From NCBI GenBank assembly GCA_916610825.1, contig OU744450.1, positions 21,813,838 to 21,877,837 on the forward strand: DNA of 64,000 nt. The letters run 5' to 3'. This document shows, piece after piece, positions 36,687 through 49,463 of the stretch. The stretch's first letter is position 1. Every line of letters starts with the position of its first letter. Source of the stretch: Haliclystus octoradiatus. Its lineage: Eukaryota; Cnidaria; Staurozoa; Stauromedusae; Haliclystidae. Below the pieces are notes generated by a model. The model did no database searches, was not told the origin of the DNA, and saw nothing but the letters and a program-made list of their open reading frames with translations. A program made the position numbers and the translations under genes.

Positions 36687-37662
36687 TACTGTTTGGTGAT
36701 ACTGATGATTTCCCGACAGCTTGTGGCGTACTACAGGGTGACACATTGTACCCTTTTTTATTTACACTATTTATTGATTATGTTTTTCGTATTTCATGTC
36801 CTGACTCTTCCGGTTTTACCCTTGATCGTCGTAGGTCTTCACGTCGTCAAGAGCGCAGCGTATCGGACCTCTCATTCGTTGACGATATTGCTATCTTAAC
36901 AAATAGCATATCTGATGCACAACAGCTTCTTGATGAAGTTGAACGGGTTGGTAAAACGGTAGGCTTGACAATTAACACGACTAAGACGAAATTTATTGCT
37001 TTAGGCATAAAACAGGCACACCTTGCAACATCTAATGGTGACATAGAACGTGTAGATTCGTTCAAGTACCTAGGTTCTGTACTTCCATCTTCTTCAGATG
37101 ATTTAACACAACGTAGAGGCCAGGCTTGGGCAGCCATTAGAGGTCTGAATAAATTCTGGGCGTCCGATGTCAACACTGACGTTAAGTTAAGACTGTTCAG
37201 ACACACGATAGAACCTGTTCTATTATATGCATCTGAAACGTGGGTTCTATCAACCTCACTATTGACCCGACTTGACTCTGCTTATGACGCTAGGAGTACA
37301 TTGGCCCAACTTACTGTCTACTGCTAAACTTAGAAAACTTTCCCCTTCTGCCTCTGCTATTGCTCACCAACGTCAGATGTCTTTTTTAGGTCACATCGAA
37401 AGATCAAAGACGTATGCCCCTCAACCGCTGCATGACATCCTTCATTGGCAACCAAAGGAGATGCTTCGACGGGGCTATGGTAGAGTAGTATCTTTTCATA
37501 ATGTTTTGTATTGTGAATTGTGTTATTTAAAAGTTTCTTTGTCAGCCATGTCTGACCGTGTTTTGTGGCGTTCTTTGTGTAGCAAATATGTAAGGCGTAA
37601 GAGGGACGGCACATTCCTATAATGTGACTGTCTATACTACTACTACTACTACTACTACTACT
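36687..37662 (+). mobile_element. 5'-truncated LINE with 12-bp TSD and (CTA)n tail
   Basis: ATGCATTTGAAA is duplicated at 36675-36686 and 37663-37674. The insert encodes RT motifs GVLQGDTL, LSFVDDIAIL (the YADD box as FVDD) and FKYLGSVL, then LLYASETWVLS. A frameshift near 37285 moves the frame to HWPNLLSTAKL...RQMSFLGHIERS and a stop after KRDGTFL near 37620. It ends in (CTA)n. The 5' half of the element is missing, as is usual after target-primed insertion, and the frameshift makes it dead. This copy names the family also seen at 19977 and 25023. The clade looks RTE/CR1-like but is unsure. Confidence 0.9.
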
Positions 37663-37674
37663 ATGCATTTGAAA

Positions 37675-40060
37675 CATGACACACTCCATTTAATAATGAT
37701 CAAATATAAGCAGCAAATATTATATAGTAAATAATCTTATAATCAATAGTTGTATATCATAAACTTAGAACAGACCCAACTAATGACACACATAATAATC
37801 TAGAATACACCATAGGGGAAACCACATCTGGAGGCTACGCAGTTGACTTCTCCTGAAATTCGAAAATTTGCAACATTAATCTATCCACACTAACCAAGAA
37901 TAATTTACATAAAAAATTGTCCCAACAAGGATGTCGAGAGTGGATAAATAGAATAAGTAGAAACAACAGATAGCCTCCAGGGGTCATTTGAAAATGTACT
38001 GCTGCTTACAGGGAGGGCCAAATTTTGCCAGAAAGCTTGAATATAACACTATGTTAACAATGAAACAATCAATTGTCATTTGCAGATGTGAAGACCTGAA
38101 TCTGAAGCTTTCCAGCGAGGTGTAAATTTGCTCAACTGCATTACAGGTATCAGAAATCCATTCAACATGAGTCGCATACATGTATTATCGATGCGTGAAA
38201 GGAAGGTACTACATTATCAAGTTGAATTTGTAATAATCTCTCACAGGAGTAACTATTTGGTCTGTTTATGTTTCTTGTGGCATGTGCGACGTGTGATGTG
38301 TAGAATGTACAGATCATCAACTTAGTTATGTCTTTTTTGATAGCTAATTGAAATGGATGATGGTCGCCTCAATGACAACATTTTTAATGCATGCTGAAAG
38401 ATGCTGCAAGATTGATACCAATCTGATAATGGCTTCCAAGACTTACTTTTGCAAAGAAAAATCCTTTAAACCAAAAAAAATGGGCAACAGCAACAACTGG
38501 CATGGAAGGAAAGTCAATAATAAAACTTAACGATACATTTCATGAAAAAATCCAGCGCTCTCTCTATAAATTCCGTCAGAACTTTTGAAAGAACTTGAAG
38601 TATGATTACAACCAAAATATGATGTTGTTCAATATCTAATGAAAAGTCTGATCTCATGTAGCGGGAAACAATAGGTTGCAGGAGTCAAGTTTAAACGTTT
38701 TGAGGGTGTATTTAAAAGCATAAATGATGAATTAGGCCTACTTCTTCTTGCATTTAGTTTTATGTGAAATATCATAGCCTTCCGGTAATTGCTCTTATAA
38801 ATAAGAAATGTGAATTTTCTGCTGGGGTTTGGCTTATGAATCATAAAAAATATCAATTTTTATCCGCTTTTGGATGTAAATAGTGTAGGATGTAAATTCA
38901 ATGTGAAATAACAAGCGGTCATCAATAAACCAGATTGCAGAGAAGGGTGATTGCACCCCTGAGAAGAAAGAGTGTTCCCTGGAAATGTTTTGGGGCAACA
39001 GAATACTAACGTTTCACTAATAATTTGCAGACGATTGCTGGTGAGATTTCGTTATTGGAGATTTCGGAAATTACATCACAAGCGTATAATTGCGGGTACA
39101 AGGTGGAGGGGTACCAATCATCACAGTAGGCCTACAGATGTATCTTTAAATCGTCCCTGAAAAGGTTTGGCACTGGAGGCACACTAAGAGTAACAAAAGC
39201 TCTACAATCTATCTCAATCAATTTTAATCAGCAATTTTAAAGAATCTGTTGCCTTGCTTGCTCAAACCACAACAACAAAAGCAGAGACTAGTGAGAAGAG
39301 GGGGAATCTTTGCAAGTAGCCTGGCGTACATGAAAGGTAGGTGGGTTATTTGAAAGTGTACTGCTGAATACAGGGAGGGTCCAGTCTGACTCTGACTCTC
39401 TGAGTACTTCATGGATGGCCCTTAAACGTGTGATACTGTGTTATATTAAATTGGTTTTACTATTATATTTACGTAGTTTCCGAGAGTAATGACTTTTTAA
39501 GAAGCAAAATTGATCTTAAGCTCAAATGTCTCTGCTCTTTGGAAAAATAATTAATTCAAACTTGAAGGCTCTGGATAAATGATGATGTATCATGTTCTTA
39601 CGATGATGTTTTCTTAACAAAGCTTGTGAATTTCGCCTAACCCTTAGAAAATTATAATAGGCCTATGCTTGTTGTGTGAAGTGATGTGTGCGACCATAAA
39701 ATCGCACAAACATCTTCGCAATATTACCCACATACAAATCAACTAACTAACTGACTCAAAGGTATTGCTTATTTTGCTATTGAGGCAAAATGGGGAATTA
39801 GAATATGAAGAAATCAACGCCAATAACGAAGAAAAGAATCTCAACTCGCGCTAGGCTCACATGTCAACTCGTGTCAGTTCGAATTCAGACAAACTCACTT
39901 GAATATTTTCACTTATCCATCTCATCTCAGTTAAATATATCTTCTTCATAAAAATAAATACTTTGTTGCATATAAAGCTGTACTAATTCCATCATTTCAA
40001 ACAATTTTACATTGTGTTTCCAACAATTTCACTCTAACAAAATCACCCTTTGCTTCTATG
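37675..40060. other. Left interior of the giant element, no named gene
   Basis: A diverged short direct repeat (TACTGCTGCTTACAGGGAGGG near 37996 and TACTGCTGAATACAGGGAGGG near 39359). Iteron-like TCAACTCGCGCTAGG and TCAACTCGTGTCAG lie at 39842-39880. A candidate 72-nt exon at 39031-39102 follows a TTGCAG and precedes GTGGAG. Any of these could belong to a second element gene, but I cannot join them. Confidence 0.4.
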
Positions 40061-40142
40061 GATCACAGGCATACTACAGATGATCTTGCATCTGAAATCA
40101 ATGCAGTATGCGCATGATCTTAACTCGCTCAGATCACTGAAG
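40061..40142 (+). repeat. Inner left inverted repeat of the giant element
   Basis: 82 bp matching the complement of 62778-62859 with five differences. Weaker similarity runs on to about 40200. It includes GATCTTAACTCGCT, a variant of the iteron core. It ends 108 bp before the transposase start codon. Confidence 0.88.
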
Positions 40143-40249
40143 ATGAGAGGCTACATTAAATATGACAAATGAGACTGGACCATCAGGACGTTCCCACCAT
40201 TATTGATTTCTTTGTCTTTTTACTGTCTAGTCTAGTTTACCAAGACGAT

Positions 40250-43200
40250 ATGAAACGAACGACAAAAAGAAATAAAAAAAAACCCAAGAACAAGACGTTC
40301 ATATTCAACAAGAGCACAAATCGCTTGAAAGCATTCGTGCCAGCGCAAGCCAAAGGCAAATTTGATGAATGCTCAACTTCTTCCCAATGCAACAGCCCAC
40401 TTGTTGCCCAAGTTGATAACATCAATGATGAAGAATTCCCGTTCTTGTCCGACAACCAAGAGTATCCTGCTTCTTGGGAGTCGTCACCGTATATGGATGA
40501 TGAGATTGAAGAAGATGAGGATGATGTTGCTCAGGTAGGTTAGGTTTAACAATCTTGCTATGAATGATGTGTGCTATGAAAAGGTCAATCCTGCCATATT
40601 CCAGTATATATAGACCTACATGTGATACCATGGCCCATGATTAATATGTTCCAATATTCTCTATGGACAGAACTGTGGGCTACTTCCAGATTGAAAATAT
40701 TGCAATTTGCGCGCCTAAGATTCAATCAAGTTTAGTTAAAATCCTACATAGGAAAGTCTGCTGCTGCGCCTGAGATCTCAGGCGCTCACAACAAACTTTT
40801 CAGTCTATGGCTATTTATGAAATTTAGATATATGTTTTATCGACTTTGGCGAGGTTTTAACGTCTACGTCTAAACGATAGGCCTAATCTCCAATATGCTA
40901 GTGTTGTACGATAGTGCTTGGCCTGCCTCCTCTGAGAGTCATTTTTACTTGAAGAGGAGAAATTTATTCTAAAGAGGGCAGAAAAACATCATTCTCCCAA
41001 TAGTAGCGAAATCAATCTACTTGAATATATTAACTATATTTCAACTTGTTCTACAATATTATCTCTGTAATAATTGTTGTTATTTTCAGGTGTCCGATGC
41101 AGAATTTACAACTCATCAATTAAGAATGAGAAGGCAAAGGCTGGCTTGGGAAGGCATCAGATACAACTTAGTTTTGGCTGGTGCAGAGAACCTTTCTGGT
41201 CCAAGTACCAAAACAATTTGCTTTGGTTGTGGCCAGTCAGGACTAAGTTGTAATTTCAAATGCCTAGACTGCAGCCCAACTGGACACCTGTGTGTTACTT
41301 GTGTCCAGGAAATGCATAGAACGTCCAGAATAGATCATCGCCTTTTCTATTATAATGTAAGTAATGTTATATATTTCCTATGTGCTTCATAATTGTTGTG
41401 ACCTGAGATCAGTGACCTTACTGTTTATTGGTTTGATGCTCGAATGGTAACTCAAAGTCGACTCTCCTCTGCGCTTACTGGTCCAATATGTGATCAATGC
41501 TCTGATTCCCAGTTATTGGATCAAATAATGATATAATAATGTTTTATTTCAACTTTAACTTCTTTGCTCTAATAACGTTATATCCATTTGGTTCTTCATT
41601 TTTAGGATTTCTTTCATGTTCCTGTCGAAAATGAGGGCTTTGTCACATCAAATGGTGAATGTAGCCACAGCAATAAATGCCCACTCAAAAAGAAACAAAT
41701 AACATGTGTTGATGCCAATGGTAAGTTTAATGATATGCTATGGCTATACATTTTTTTTGTTTTACTATAATATTGAGTAGGGTCCAAGAAAAGGTTCAGC
41801 CTTCTTGAATCCTAATGGCATTACAACATTTTTTTGTTGAGGTTGGGTTTGACCAATAAATCATAAATTACTAATTTTCTTCTAAATTTGCTCTATCCTT
41901 GCAGAATCTAGAATTGCAGGATTCCTACTTTTGTATTGACAATAGGCCTACCAATAATTGCTACCTGGTAGTCAAAATGCATTATATATAAAAAGCCAAA
42001 TACATGTTTGTATTTGTCTGTAAAGGTGTGTATGTCCCCCCAATAAACAAGCACCTGTGGTTACAGGAGCCAATTATATGTTTTGTATTTTTGGTCTTCA
42101 TCTATTCACGTTTAGGCTTTCAGCACAAAACAGTGTTTCAATACTCTGAATGTATCAATGAAGCTGTTGCTATCATGCAGTGTGGCTATTGGCCTGGCAG
42201 TCCACATTCACCTCAAGTGATGTTCTCCTTGGATTTTATGGAAACGTTGTATGTGATGTATTTTCAGTGCCAAGTCTCAATTAGAAAATTTTGCGATGCC
42301 ATGGAATTCAAAAGAAAGCCATGGATGACCAACTATGTAAGTTTGATGTTTGATAACATCAATTATTTGTATTGTCCGAGATGATATGCATTATCATTTA
42401 ATTAGGCTACCTCTGAAAGTTATTCTACATAATTGAAATAATGATTGCAAATACATTTTTGTATACTTGTGTTGTTGTGATAACTGTATGGCATACAAAT
42501 CTCAATTGGGAAAATGTCTGATATGTCATAGATTGTTTACTAATTCAATCAAGATTATGTAGCCTATTGATTGATATAACACCAAAGATACAATAACATA
42601 TTTTATTTAATGTGGATCTTTACAGATTGTTGACATTTACAGAACATTAAACAGCTGTTTCAATGAGTATTGGTAAGTTCACAATCAATGAATATTGGTA
42701 TGTCCACAATTGTCCACATTTATATTTTTATTTCATCTCCTGATTTTAATGATGTGAAATAATGTTTACAGCGTATGGAGAAGAAGGTCCAAATATTTAA
42801 GTGAGGTTTATTTACCAATTAATGTTGATGATGGCTCAAGTTGTCCTGCATGTGCAAAGGTATGTTTCCTATTGCAGGCACATTATGCTCTTTATCAATT
42901 TTTCTTGGCTTGTCTTGCTTTTTCTCTATATCTATATACTGTAACATTGTTTAGTTTGCTCTACTTAATTTAGTTTTCTAAGTCTAATATCCACCGCTAA
43001 AAAGCAATTGCACGGTTGCCCTATTAAATTCTTTTTGATTTGTTGAATAAATATGCTGAAATGGAGTGGAGTATGGAATTCTAAATTCTTACAACATAAA
43101 TAGAAATTAGTTTTACATTTCTTAACTCCAATAATATCAATAGCATTTTATAATTAACTTCTTTAATATTTTGCAGTCTGAAGGTGTGCTATCCATGTGT

Positions 43201-46200
43201 TATGATGGGTGCTTTGGATTGGTGAGAAAATTACGCGGCCAGAGTGCAGACATTGACGATTCACTTGCAGAAAACACATTTTTTGTAAAGCAAAATGTAG
43301 TTGACCAGTTTGTTTCTGATCATAATGTTGCGACCAAGACAGGAAAAAAATCATCATTGAAGGTGAAATTCTTAGCTGATTCATATTTATGCTCCTATTA
43401 GTTGATTTTTGTGTATTAATCAGTTTTGCTTTTACTCCATCAACATATGTAAGGATTGCAATAATTTTCGAGCTGGAGAGGTTGAATCTGCTCTTCGTTC
43501 TAAAGGGCGCAACCAGAAGCTAGATGAGAAAGCTGTTCTAGGAAGTGTTTGTCGACACGATTATCCTCAAAAATTCTTCAGCTGTAAAGAAGGAGAGAAG
43601 TAAGATTTCCGCTTGCTTAGCAATAGATCATCATCAGAAAATTGTGTGTAGTCTACCATTCCTGGATCAGTTTCCAGCTGTCATATTTTTTCAGGCTAAT
43701 TAAATTCCCTAACAATATGTCTATTTTTCGGTTTAGAATTGGATATGCTGTGTTTCTTTTAAAGCAATTTGTATCTGCCTGCAAGGAATCCAAACGCAAA
43801 GGAATATTTGTATACGATATTGCCTGCACATTGAAAATTTCATCTAAATGATGAAAATCTCTCTATTTATGTACCCCTGCTAAAAATTTGTTGAGTTCAT
43901 GAATTCATGAGCTGTTCATGAACTTAACACCATATAGGCCTACACATTTTAGGCCATTTAATTACCGTTCATTAATGGGTTCTCCTTTAATGAATAATAA
44001 ATGGTCTGCTTTTAATATTGGACTTTTTCATAGACTGTCCTTGATAATTTGGCCATTTAATACTCATGAACTGTTTTCATAGGGGTAATTAATAACTTTA
44101 TTCCATTTCCAGCGTTGTGGTATGGATTCTCTTCTGCTTGAAAATGAAGGGGAGTCCGAAGAACGAAACGAATCAGACGATAAGGAAAGAGAAGAAGAGG
44201 AAAAAGAAGATGAGGAAGTAGAAGTAGAAGAGGAAAAAGAAGATGAGGAAGTAGAAGTTGAAGAGAAGAAAAAGAAAAAAATTGTCACTCTTGCTTTGCC
44301 TGCTTTTCATGTTTACGGGCATATAGTTTCCTGTCAGGTAAAAACAAGAACAACAATAATCTATCAATAATATACTTCTATTACTGTATGTGGGTAGATG
44401 AAGATATGTAGAATGCTTCTCATTGTATTACAACAGATAAAATACAGCCCAAGGCGACTCGAGGGATTTGGGCTAACGGATGGTGAAGGAGCAGAACGAT
44501 TGTGGTCATTCATGACCGAGTTTTCACGGATCACAAAAGAAATGACGCCATTCAATCGTACTGCTTGTTTGGATAATGCTGTACTGCATTTTGCTGAAAG
44601 GAAACGTATTAATCTGGGTAAGATCAAGTTACTATAGTCGTAGATAAATGGTCGTAGATGGATGATGGTTGTGTTTCGTCTTTTCATCTCAATATTTTGT
44701 ATCTTTTTATCCTTGCTGTATTAGGTGTTGCATTGCTCCATCGTTTAGAGAAGGCAAAGATGTCACTGGAATCAGCTGAATATGAGCTTACGAAGCTTCG
44801 CTTGCAATGTAAAATGATACTCTTAAAATCTTATACTTGGTATTTTATTGTCATTTTTAAGAACCAAAATCAATATCAAGAGGATGCTATAATGTATCCT
44901 TCATCTAGTATGACACAATACACTATCAATGCACATGTGCTACGATCTAATCCTATATTTATTTTGGTAATCAGTTTTACACATAATGCAAAAGGAAGGA
45001 TCAAATCTTTGTTCAGATTTTACATGTTGCAGATTGTTAATATATGACAATGACAATATAATGACTATCACAGGAAATGTTTATGTTGAAACAAGCTCAC
45101 TTATGAAATATATCTGTATCCATGCTGTATTGCAATATCAATGTATCTGAAATCTTAAATTTTTCATTTGTATAGTTGCTGCTCCTGTAAAAACCATCAA
45201 GGAATGGATCGAGATGGAGAGGGCTAGATTTGAAGTTGAACAAAGTAATTATAAGTCGTAGTTTAATTATTTCTATAAATCAGCAGTTGATTAAGATATA
45301 TTATGATAAACCAATTAAAAACCTTTAAATTTTATAGAAAAAGTCAAACCGTCTTGGCAACAAAAGTATATGCGAATGTTAATTGACTTTAATCTGCTTG
45401 AGTAAGTGTATGGACATTCATTTTTCCAAAAGTAACACTATACGTTACTCTGGAATAAATAATCGATGTCTACTTCACTTACTATTTTAATATTTTTCAG
45501 GGCTGCTGTGAGTGCTTTGACTTCAGCTGATATAACTGATCGTGAAAAGCTTTCAGAAGGAGTTGAAAAGCTCAATAGGTTGGCCAGTAATAATGTCTAT
45601 TTTACTGATTATGTATTATTTCATATTTCACAGGATGTCCATGTTATTTAGAGATGTTATGTTTTTATTCCAGCTCTCTTGTTGACATTGAAGCATTTGA
45701 GGCCAAAAACTTTGTTCAAACTCGATGGCTTCCTTCAAGTAACGTCTACCAAGATACCCTGAAACATCTTGTGAAGAAGGAGGAAGAATCGCTTGTTGAG
45801 CAATGTCGCTCTATGGCATACGAGCGACGCCTCCTTCTTGGATTAAAGAAAAATCTATCATCTGGTCAGTAGCCTGCGTTTGCTTTTGTTTGATATTTTT
45901 TTATCATTCTCTATCAGAGGATGGGATTGACATTGCTAATACTTGCTATAATCGTTTTCTACAGGTGGTCAGAGTATTGATGCCAAATTATCAAGTCAAG
46001 TATCTGCCATCACCACTAAATTGAAAGCTAGGATTGCAGCGTTCAAAGTCACCATGGTTTCGTTTGGCATTCGTGACTATGGCCTAAATTTGAAAGATGT
46101 GCTAGACACCAGTAGTGGGTTTTACTGTGATGATCAGGAAGGGGAGTTGCTGGATGGTTCTCGAGATGGAATTCCAATTTCAATAAAACGAACAATTATG

Positions 46201-46506
46201 CATTGCTTCCATCTCAAGAACCGGGCATCTGAAGAACTTGTCTTAATTGATCAAGAATTCAGCTCTGCCAAAGTATTTTATGATGCTGAGATCAAGAAGG
46301 TGGACGATATTTTGTTAAATTATCCTCTATTATCCAACAGCCTACATGCTTTGTTGTATCAGGCAAAATATCAATATCGCTATCTGCTTCAAGAACTGTA
46401 TAAAGCCATTCCTGGATGCAAGGAGGAATGCTTTTGTCTATCTACTATCAGATTTAGAAATATTACTTCACCCATCATTGCTGATAGTAATAGTGATATG
46501 GAGTAA
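40250..46506 (+). CDS. KDZ (Kyakuja-Dileera-Zisupton) transposase, 17 exons, about 966 aa
   Basis: Likely excises and inserts the surrounding element. Exons: 40250-40534, 41090-41356, 41606-41720, 42116-42336, 42626-42672, 42772-42859, 43177-43362, 43454-43599, 43737-43848, 44113-44337, 44437-44617, 44725-44808, 45176-45244, 45338-45401, 45501-45578, 45674-45864, 45965-46506. A basic N-terminus leads to a CxC-type cysteine cluster (about 139-170, CFGCGQSGLSC, CLDCSPTGHLCVTC). The RNase-H-like core follows: D351 in CYDGCFGLVRK, D479 in VYDIAC, then FHVYGHIVSCQ and E581/E584 in LTDGEGAERLWS. An acidic/basic repeat (about 505-545) sits between. The phases agree everywhere except 43848: there TGA follows and no GT donor is visible, so the gene may be broken there. 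The intron after it holds a MITE. The start at 40250 could be extended upstream in frame to 40169. Confidence 0.82.
41778..41946. repeat. CAGGGTCC-family hAT MITE in a transposase intron
   Basis: TAGGGTCCAAGAAAAGG on the left and GCAGGATTCCTACTTTTGTA on the right. Decayed and without a clear duplication. It lies in intron 3 of the transposase. Confidence 0.65.
43874..44085. repeat. TTCATGAA-iteration MITE, TA-flanked, in transposase intron 9
   Basis: CCCCTGCTAAAAATTTG on the left and CTGTTTTCATAGGGG on the right, with TA at 43872-43873 and 44086-44087. It lies between exon 9 (whose donor is missing) and exon 10. Confidence 0.8.
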
Positions 46507-46529
46507 AATCAACTATCCACAAATAACTC

Positions 46530-46684
46530 ATCAATATTAAATACTGATCAGTTATATATTATAACTGTGTTGTAAATTCCAAGAACTCAAAATCGATAAA
46601 TAATTCATAAATATTAAATACTGATCAGTTATATATTATAACTGTGTTGTAAATTCCAAGAACTCAACTATCCATAAATAATTC
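46530..46684 (+). repeat. 3' flank tandem repeat (about 80-bp unit), first pair
   Basis: Two units with the words AATACTGATCAGTTATATAT and CTGTGTTGTAAATTCCAAGA. The same unit recurs twice at 49464-49605, beyond the palindrome and SINE, so all four were once neighbours. Confidence 0.75.
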
Positions 46685-49089
46685 ATAAAGTTCTTTAAGC
46701 AGATAGCGATATTGGTATTTTGCCTGATACGTGAAGGCTGTTGGATATTAAAGTGCAGATGACACCAAAAAATTTTATTCCGGAATCAAGTAGCCCATGC
46801 AAAATAAATAGGAATGGTGGCAATAATTTTTCGATTTGGACTCTTATAAGCGGAGATATTTAATTTTGAAAGTACCATATTTCAGAAATTGTGCTCCTTC
46901 GAAAGTCGGAACTCATGCCGGAATGACAAGAAAGCCCACTATGGAAAAATAACCAAGTCTAGACTTCAAAAAATCGTAACTTTTTTCTCGCGCAAAAGAA
47001 ATTGTCCACTTTCCAGAACAGATATGCCTATATCTTCGGGACACCTTGTTGGCCATATATGACTGAATTTGAACGTAAAATGTAGAGTTTATAAAGGTTT
47101 TATTAGACTTCGATAAAGTTTTTCTGTCAAAAAGGTGTTAAAACACTGGATTAACGCATGTTACGCATCAAGGTGTTGACTACTAAAACAGTGGCAAAAC
47201 GCTTTGTATTCACTTCGCCGCGGATGATGGCTATAAAATTGAAAAAAATTCATTGCGCTATTTTGGTCGATCTCCCGCAGCTTAACGTCAGTGCTTCACT
47301 GATTTGTTAGCTTCAATCTCAATGATTGGCTATTAAAAACCATTGCATGACCCCCTGTTTGCCTTGCAGCAGACGCGTTTCTTCAACAAAAACACAATTA
47401 CTGAAAGATGAAATCGACACACGCAATGTGTTTAATATCATACCTTAATCTAGTTTTATATTCGACGGACAACGGTTGTTGTCGACTTCTTCACAAAGCT
47501 ATCCTGTCTAAGAATTATATTTAATCAATGAATTTAATATGCTGGAGATGTTTTTATCTGATATATAAAATACAATATTATATCACAAAAGACTTTAATA
47601 TATCAATTGACGACACAGAGAGGTGTCTCGTATTCGGGGAAAGATGGATATAATAATTCACTGAAACTAAAACATTTTGTACAGTTTAGACACACATATG
47701 GACAGTTTTACATTAATTTTGACTTTCAAATTCAACTTCATTGTTCAAGTAATTTACATTTTATGTTGACGAAGGCTAAATGTTATTCGTGATGATCGTC
47801 ATGATTTGATTCTGCTTGAACAACACTCGCATGCTGATATGCACTGGGCACACTCGAATTATTTCAGGGTCGAGGTAAATATAATACAGACATTGAAGGC
47901 GGTTCTACTCGCCATGTTTATCTGTAGCGATGATTCACTCACTGAAGTGCTCGAAACGAAAAACAATGCAATATCATATGATTTGTTACTGTACTGTATA
48001 ATTTCACGAATAACATCTAGTCTTCGTCAACAAAAAATGTAAATTAGTTGAACAATGAAGTTGATTTGAAAGCCAAAATTAATGTAAAACTCAAAACTGT
48101 CCATATGTGTGTCTAAACTGTGCAAAATGTTTTAGTTTCAGTGAATTATTATATCCATCTTTCCCCGAATATGAGACACCTCTCTGTGTCGTCAATATAT
48201 TACGTCTTTTGTGATATCATATTGTATTTTATATATCAGATAAAAACATCTCCAGCATATTAAATTCATTGATTAAATATAATTCTTAGACAGGATAGCT
48301 TTGTGAAGAAGTCGACAACAACCGTTGTCCGTCGAATATAAAACTAGATTAAGGTATGATATTAAACACATTGCGTGTGTCGATTTCATCTTTCAGTAAT
48401 TGTGTTTTTGTTGAAGAAACGCGTCTTCTGCAAGGCAAACAGGGGGTCATGCAATGGTTTTTAATAGCCAATCATTGAGATTGAAGCTAACAAATCAGTG
48501 AAGCACTGACGTTAAGCTGCGGGAGATCGACCAAAATAGCGCAAGAATTTTTTTTTAATTTTATAGACGTTTAGATCATCATCCGCGGCGAAGTGAATAC
48601 AAAGCATTTTGCCGCTGTTTTAGTAGTCAACACCTTGATGCATAACATGCGTTAATCCAGTGTTTTAACACCTTTTTTACAGAAAAACTTTATCGAAGTC
48701 TAATAAAACCTTTATAAACTCTACATTTTACGTTCAATTTCAGTCATATATGGCCAACAAGGTGTTCCGAAGATATGGGCATATCTGTTCTGGAAAGTGG
48801 ACAATTTCTTTTTCGCGAGAAAAAAGTTACGATTTTTTGAAGTCTAGACTTGGTTATTTTTCCATAGTGGGCTTTCTTGTCATTCCGCCATGAGTTTCGA
48901 CTTTCGAAGGAGCACAATTTCTGAAATATGGTACTTTCAAAATTAAATATCTCCGCTTATAAGAGTCCAAATCGAAAAATTATTGCCGCCATTCCTATTT
49001 ATTTTGCATGGGCTACTTGATTCCGGAATAAAAATTTTTGGTGTCATGTGCACTTTAAAGGATAATTCAGCAAATTATCGTCCACCTTC
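46685..49089 (-). pseudogene. Inverted partial copy of transposase exon 17, split by a palindromic element
   Basis: The complement of 46685-46751 resembles 46330-46395 of the transposase (CAGATAGCGATATTGGTATT matches the antisense of the exon). The complement of 49059-49089 resembles 46296-46327 (AAATTATCGTCCACCTT). The 2303-bp element at 46752-49054 sits between the halves. The duplication is too short to encode anything. Confidence 0.75.
46752..49054. mobile_element. Palindromic (foldback) element, 2303 bp, TTAA-flanked
   Basis: Two arms of about 1 kb are inverted copies (46752 to about 47790 and about 48010 to 49054), with a loop of about 210 bp. The ends AGTGCAGATGACACC and, on the right, GGTGTCATGTGCACT are flanked by TTAA at 46748-46751 and 49055-49058. 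The arms look highly similar, with mostly single-base differences. No transposase is seen. The TTAA target suggests piggyBac-type mobilisation, but long arms are also typical of foldback elements. Confidence 0.88.
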
Positions 49090-49100
49090 AAATCCGAACA

Positions 49101-49452
49101 GGGGTGATAAGCTCAGATGGCAGAGCAACCGAATTTTCGATCGGATCATATCTGATCGACTGTGGTTCAAATTTCCCAAATGTCAACTCAACCTTGACTT
49201 TATCTAAAACATCAAATGAGTACCATCTAAAGGATGGCACATGGAATGGTCAAGAGAGAATTGCATTGTGAGTAGCTGCGGCAGTTGAGGTCTATCTGCC
49301 ATGAAATCTGTTAAAATTGATCTGCAGTGTTGCAGCTGAGATCTAAAGAGCGTTTGACATCATTGCTCTTAGCGAAAAGAGCCACTCCTTTATAAATAGA
49401 GGAGTGGTACAGGTGCCTTCGGTAGGGCGTCACCGTCTAAATTACTTTTATT
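49101..49452 (+). repeat. tRNA-derived SINE with 11-bp TSD
   Basis: AAATCCGAACA is duplicated at 49090-49100 and 49453-49463. The head starts GGGGTGATAAGCTCAGATGG (A box TAAGCTCAGATGGCAGAGC), with B box GTGGTTCAAATTTCC and the family body and tail. The best-delimited copy: 352 bp, no poly-A. Confidence 0.92.
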
Positions 49453-49463
49453 AAATCCGAACA

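Noticed and set aside
44122-44370. Separate acidic protein on the plus strand (and serine-rich frames opposite)
   Set aside because: The acidic frame is exon 10 of the transposase; the opposite frames are its shadows.
49110-49180. A tRNA gene (A and B boxes)
   Set aside because: It is the head of a SINE with an 11-bp TSD; the acceptor stem does not close and the same head recurs with the same body.
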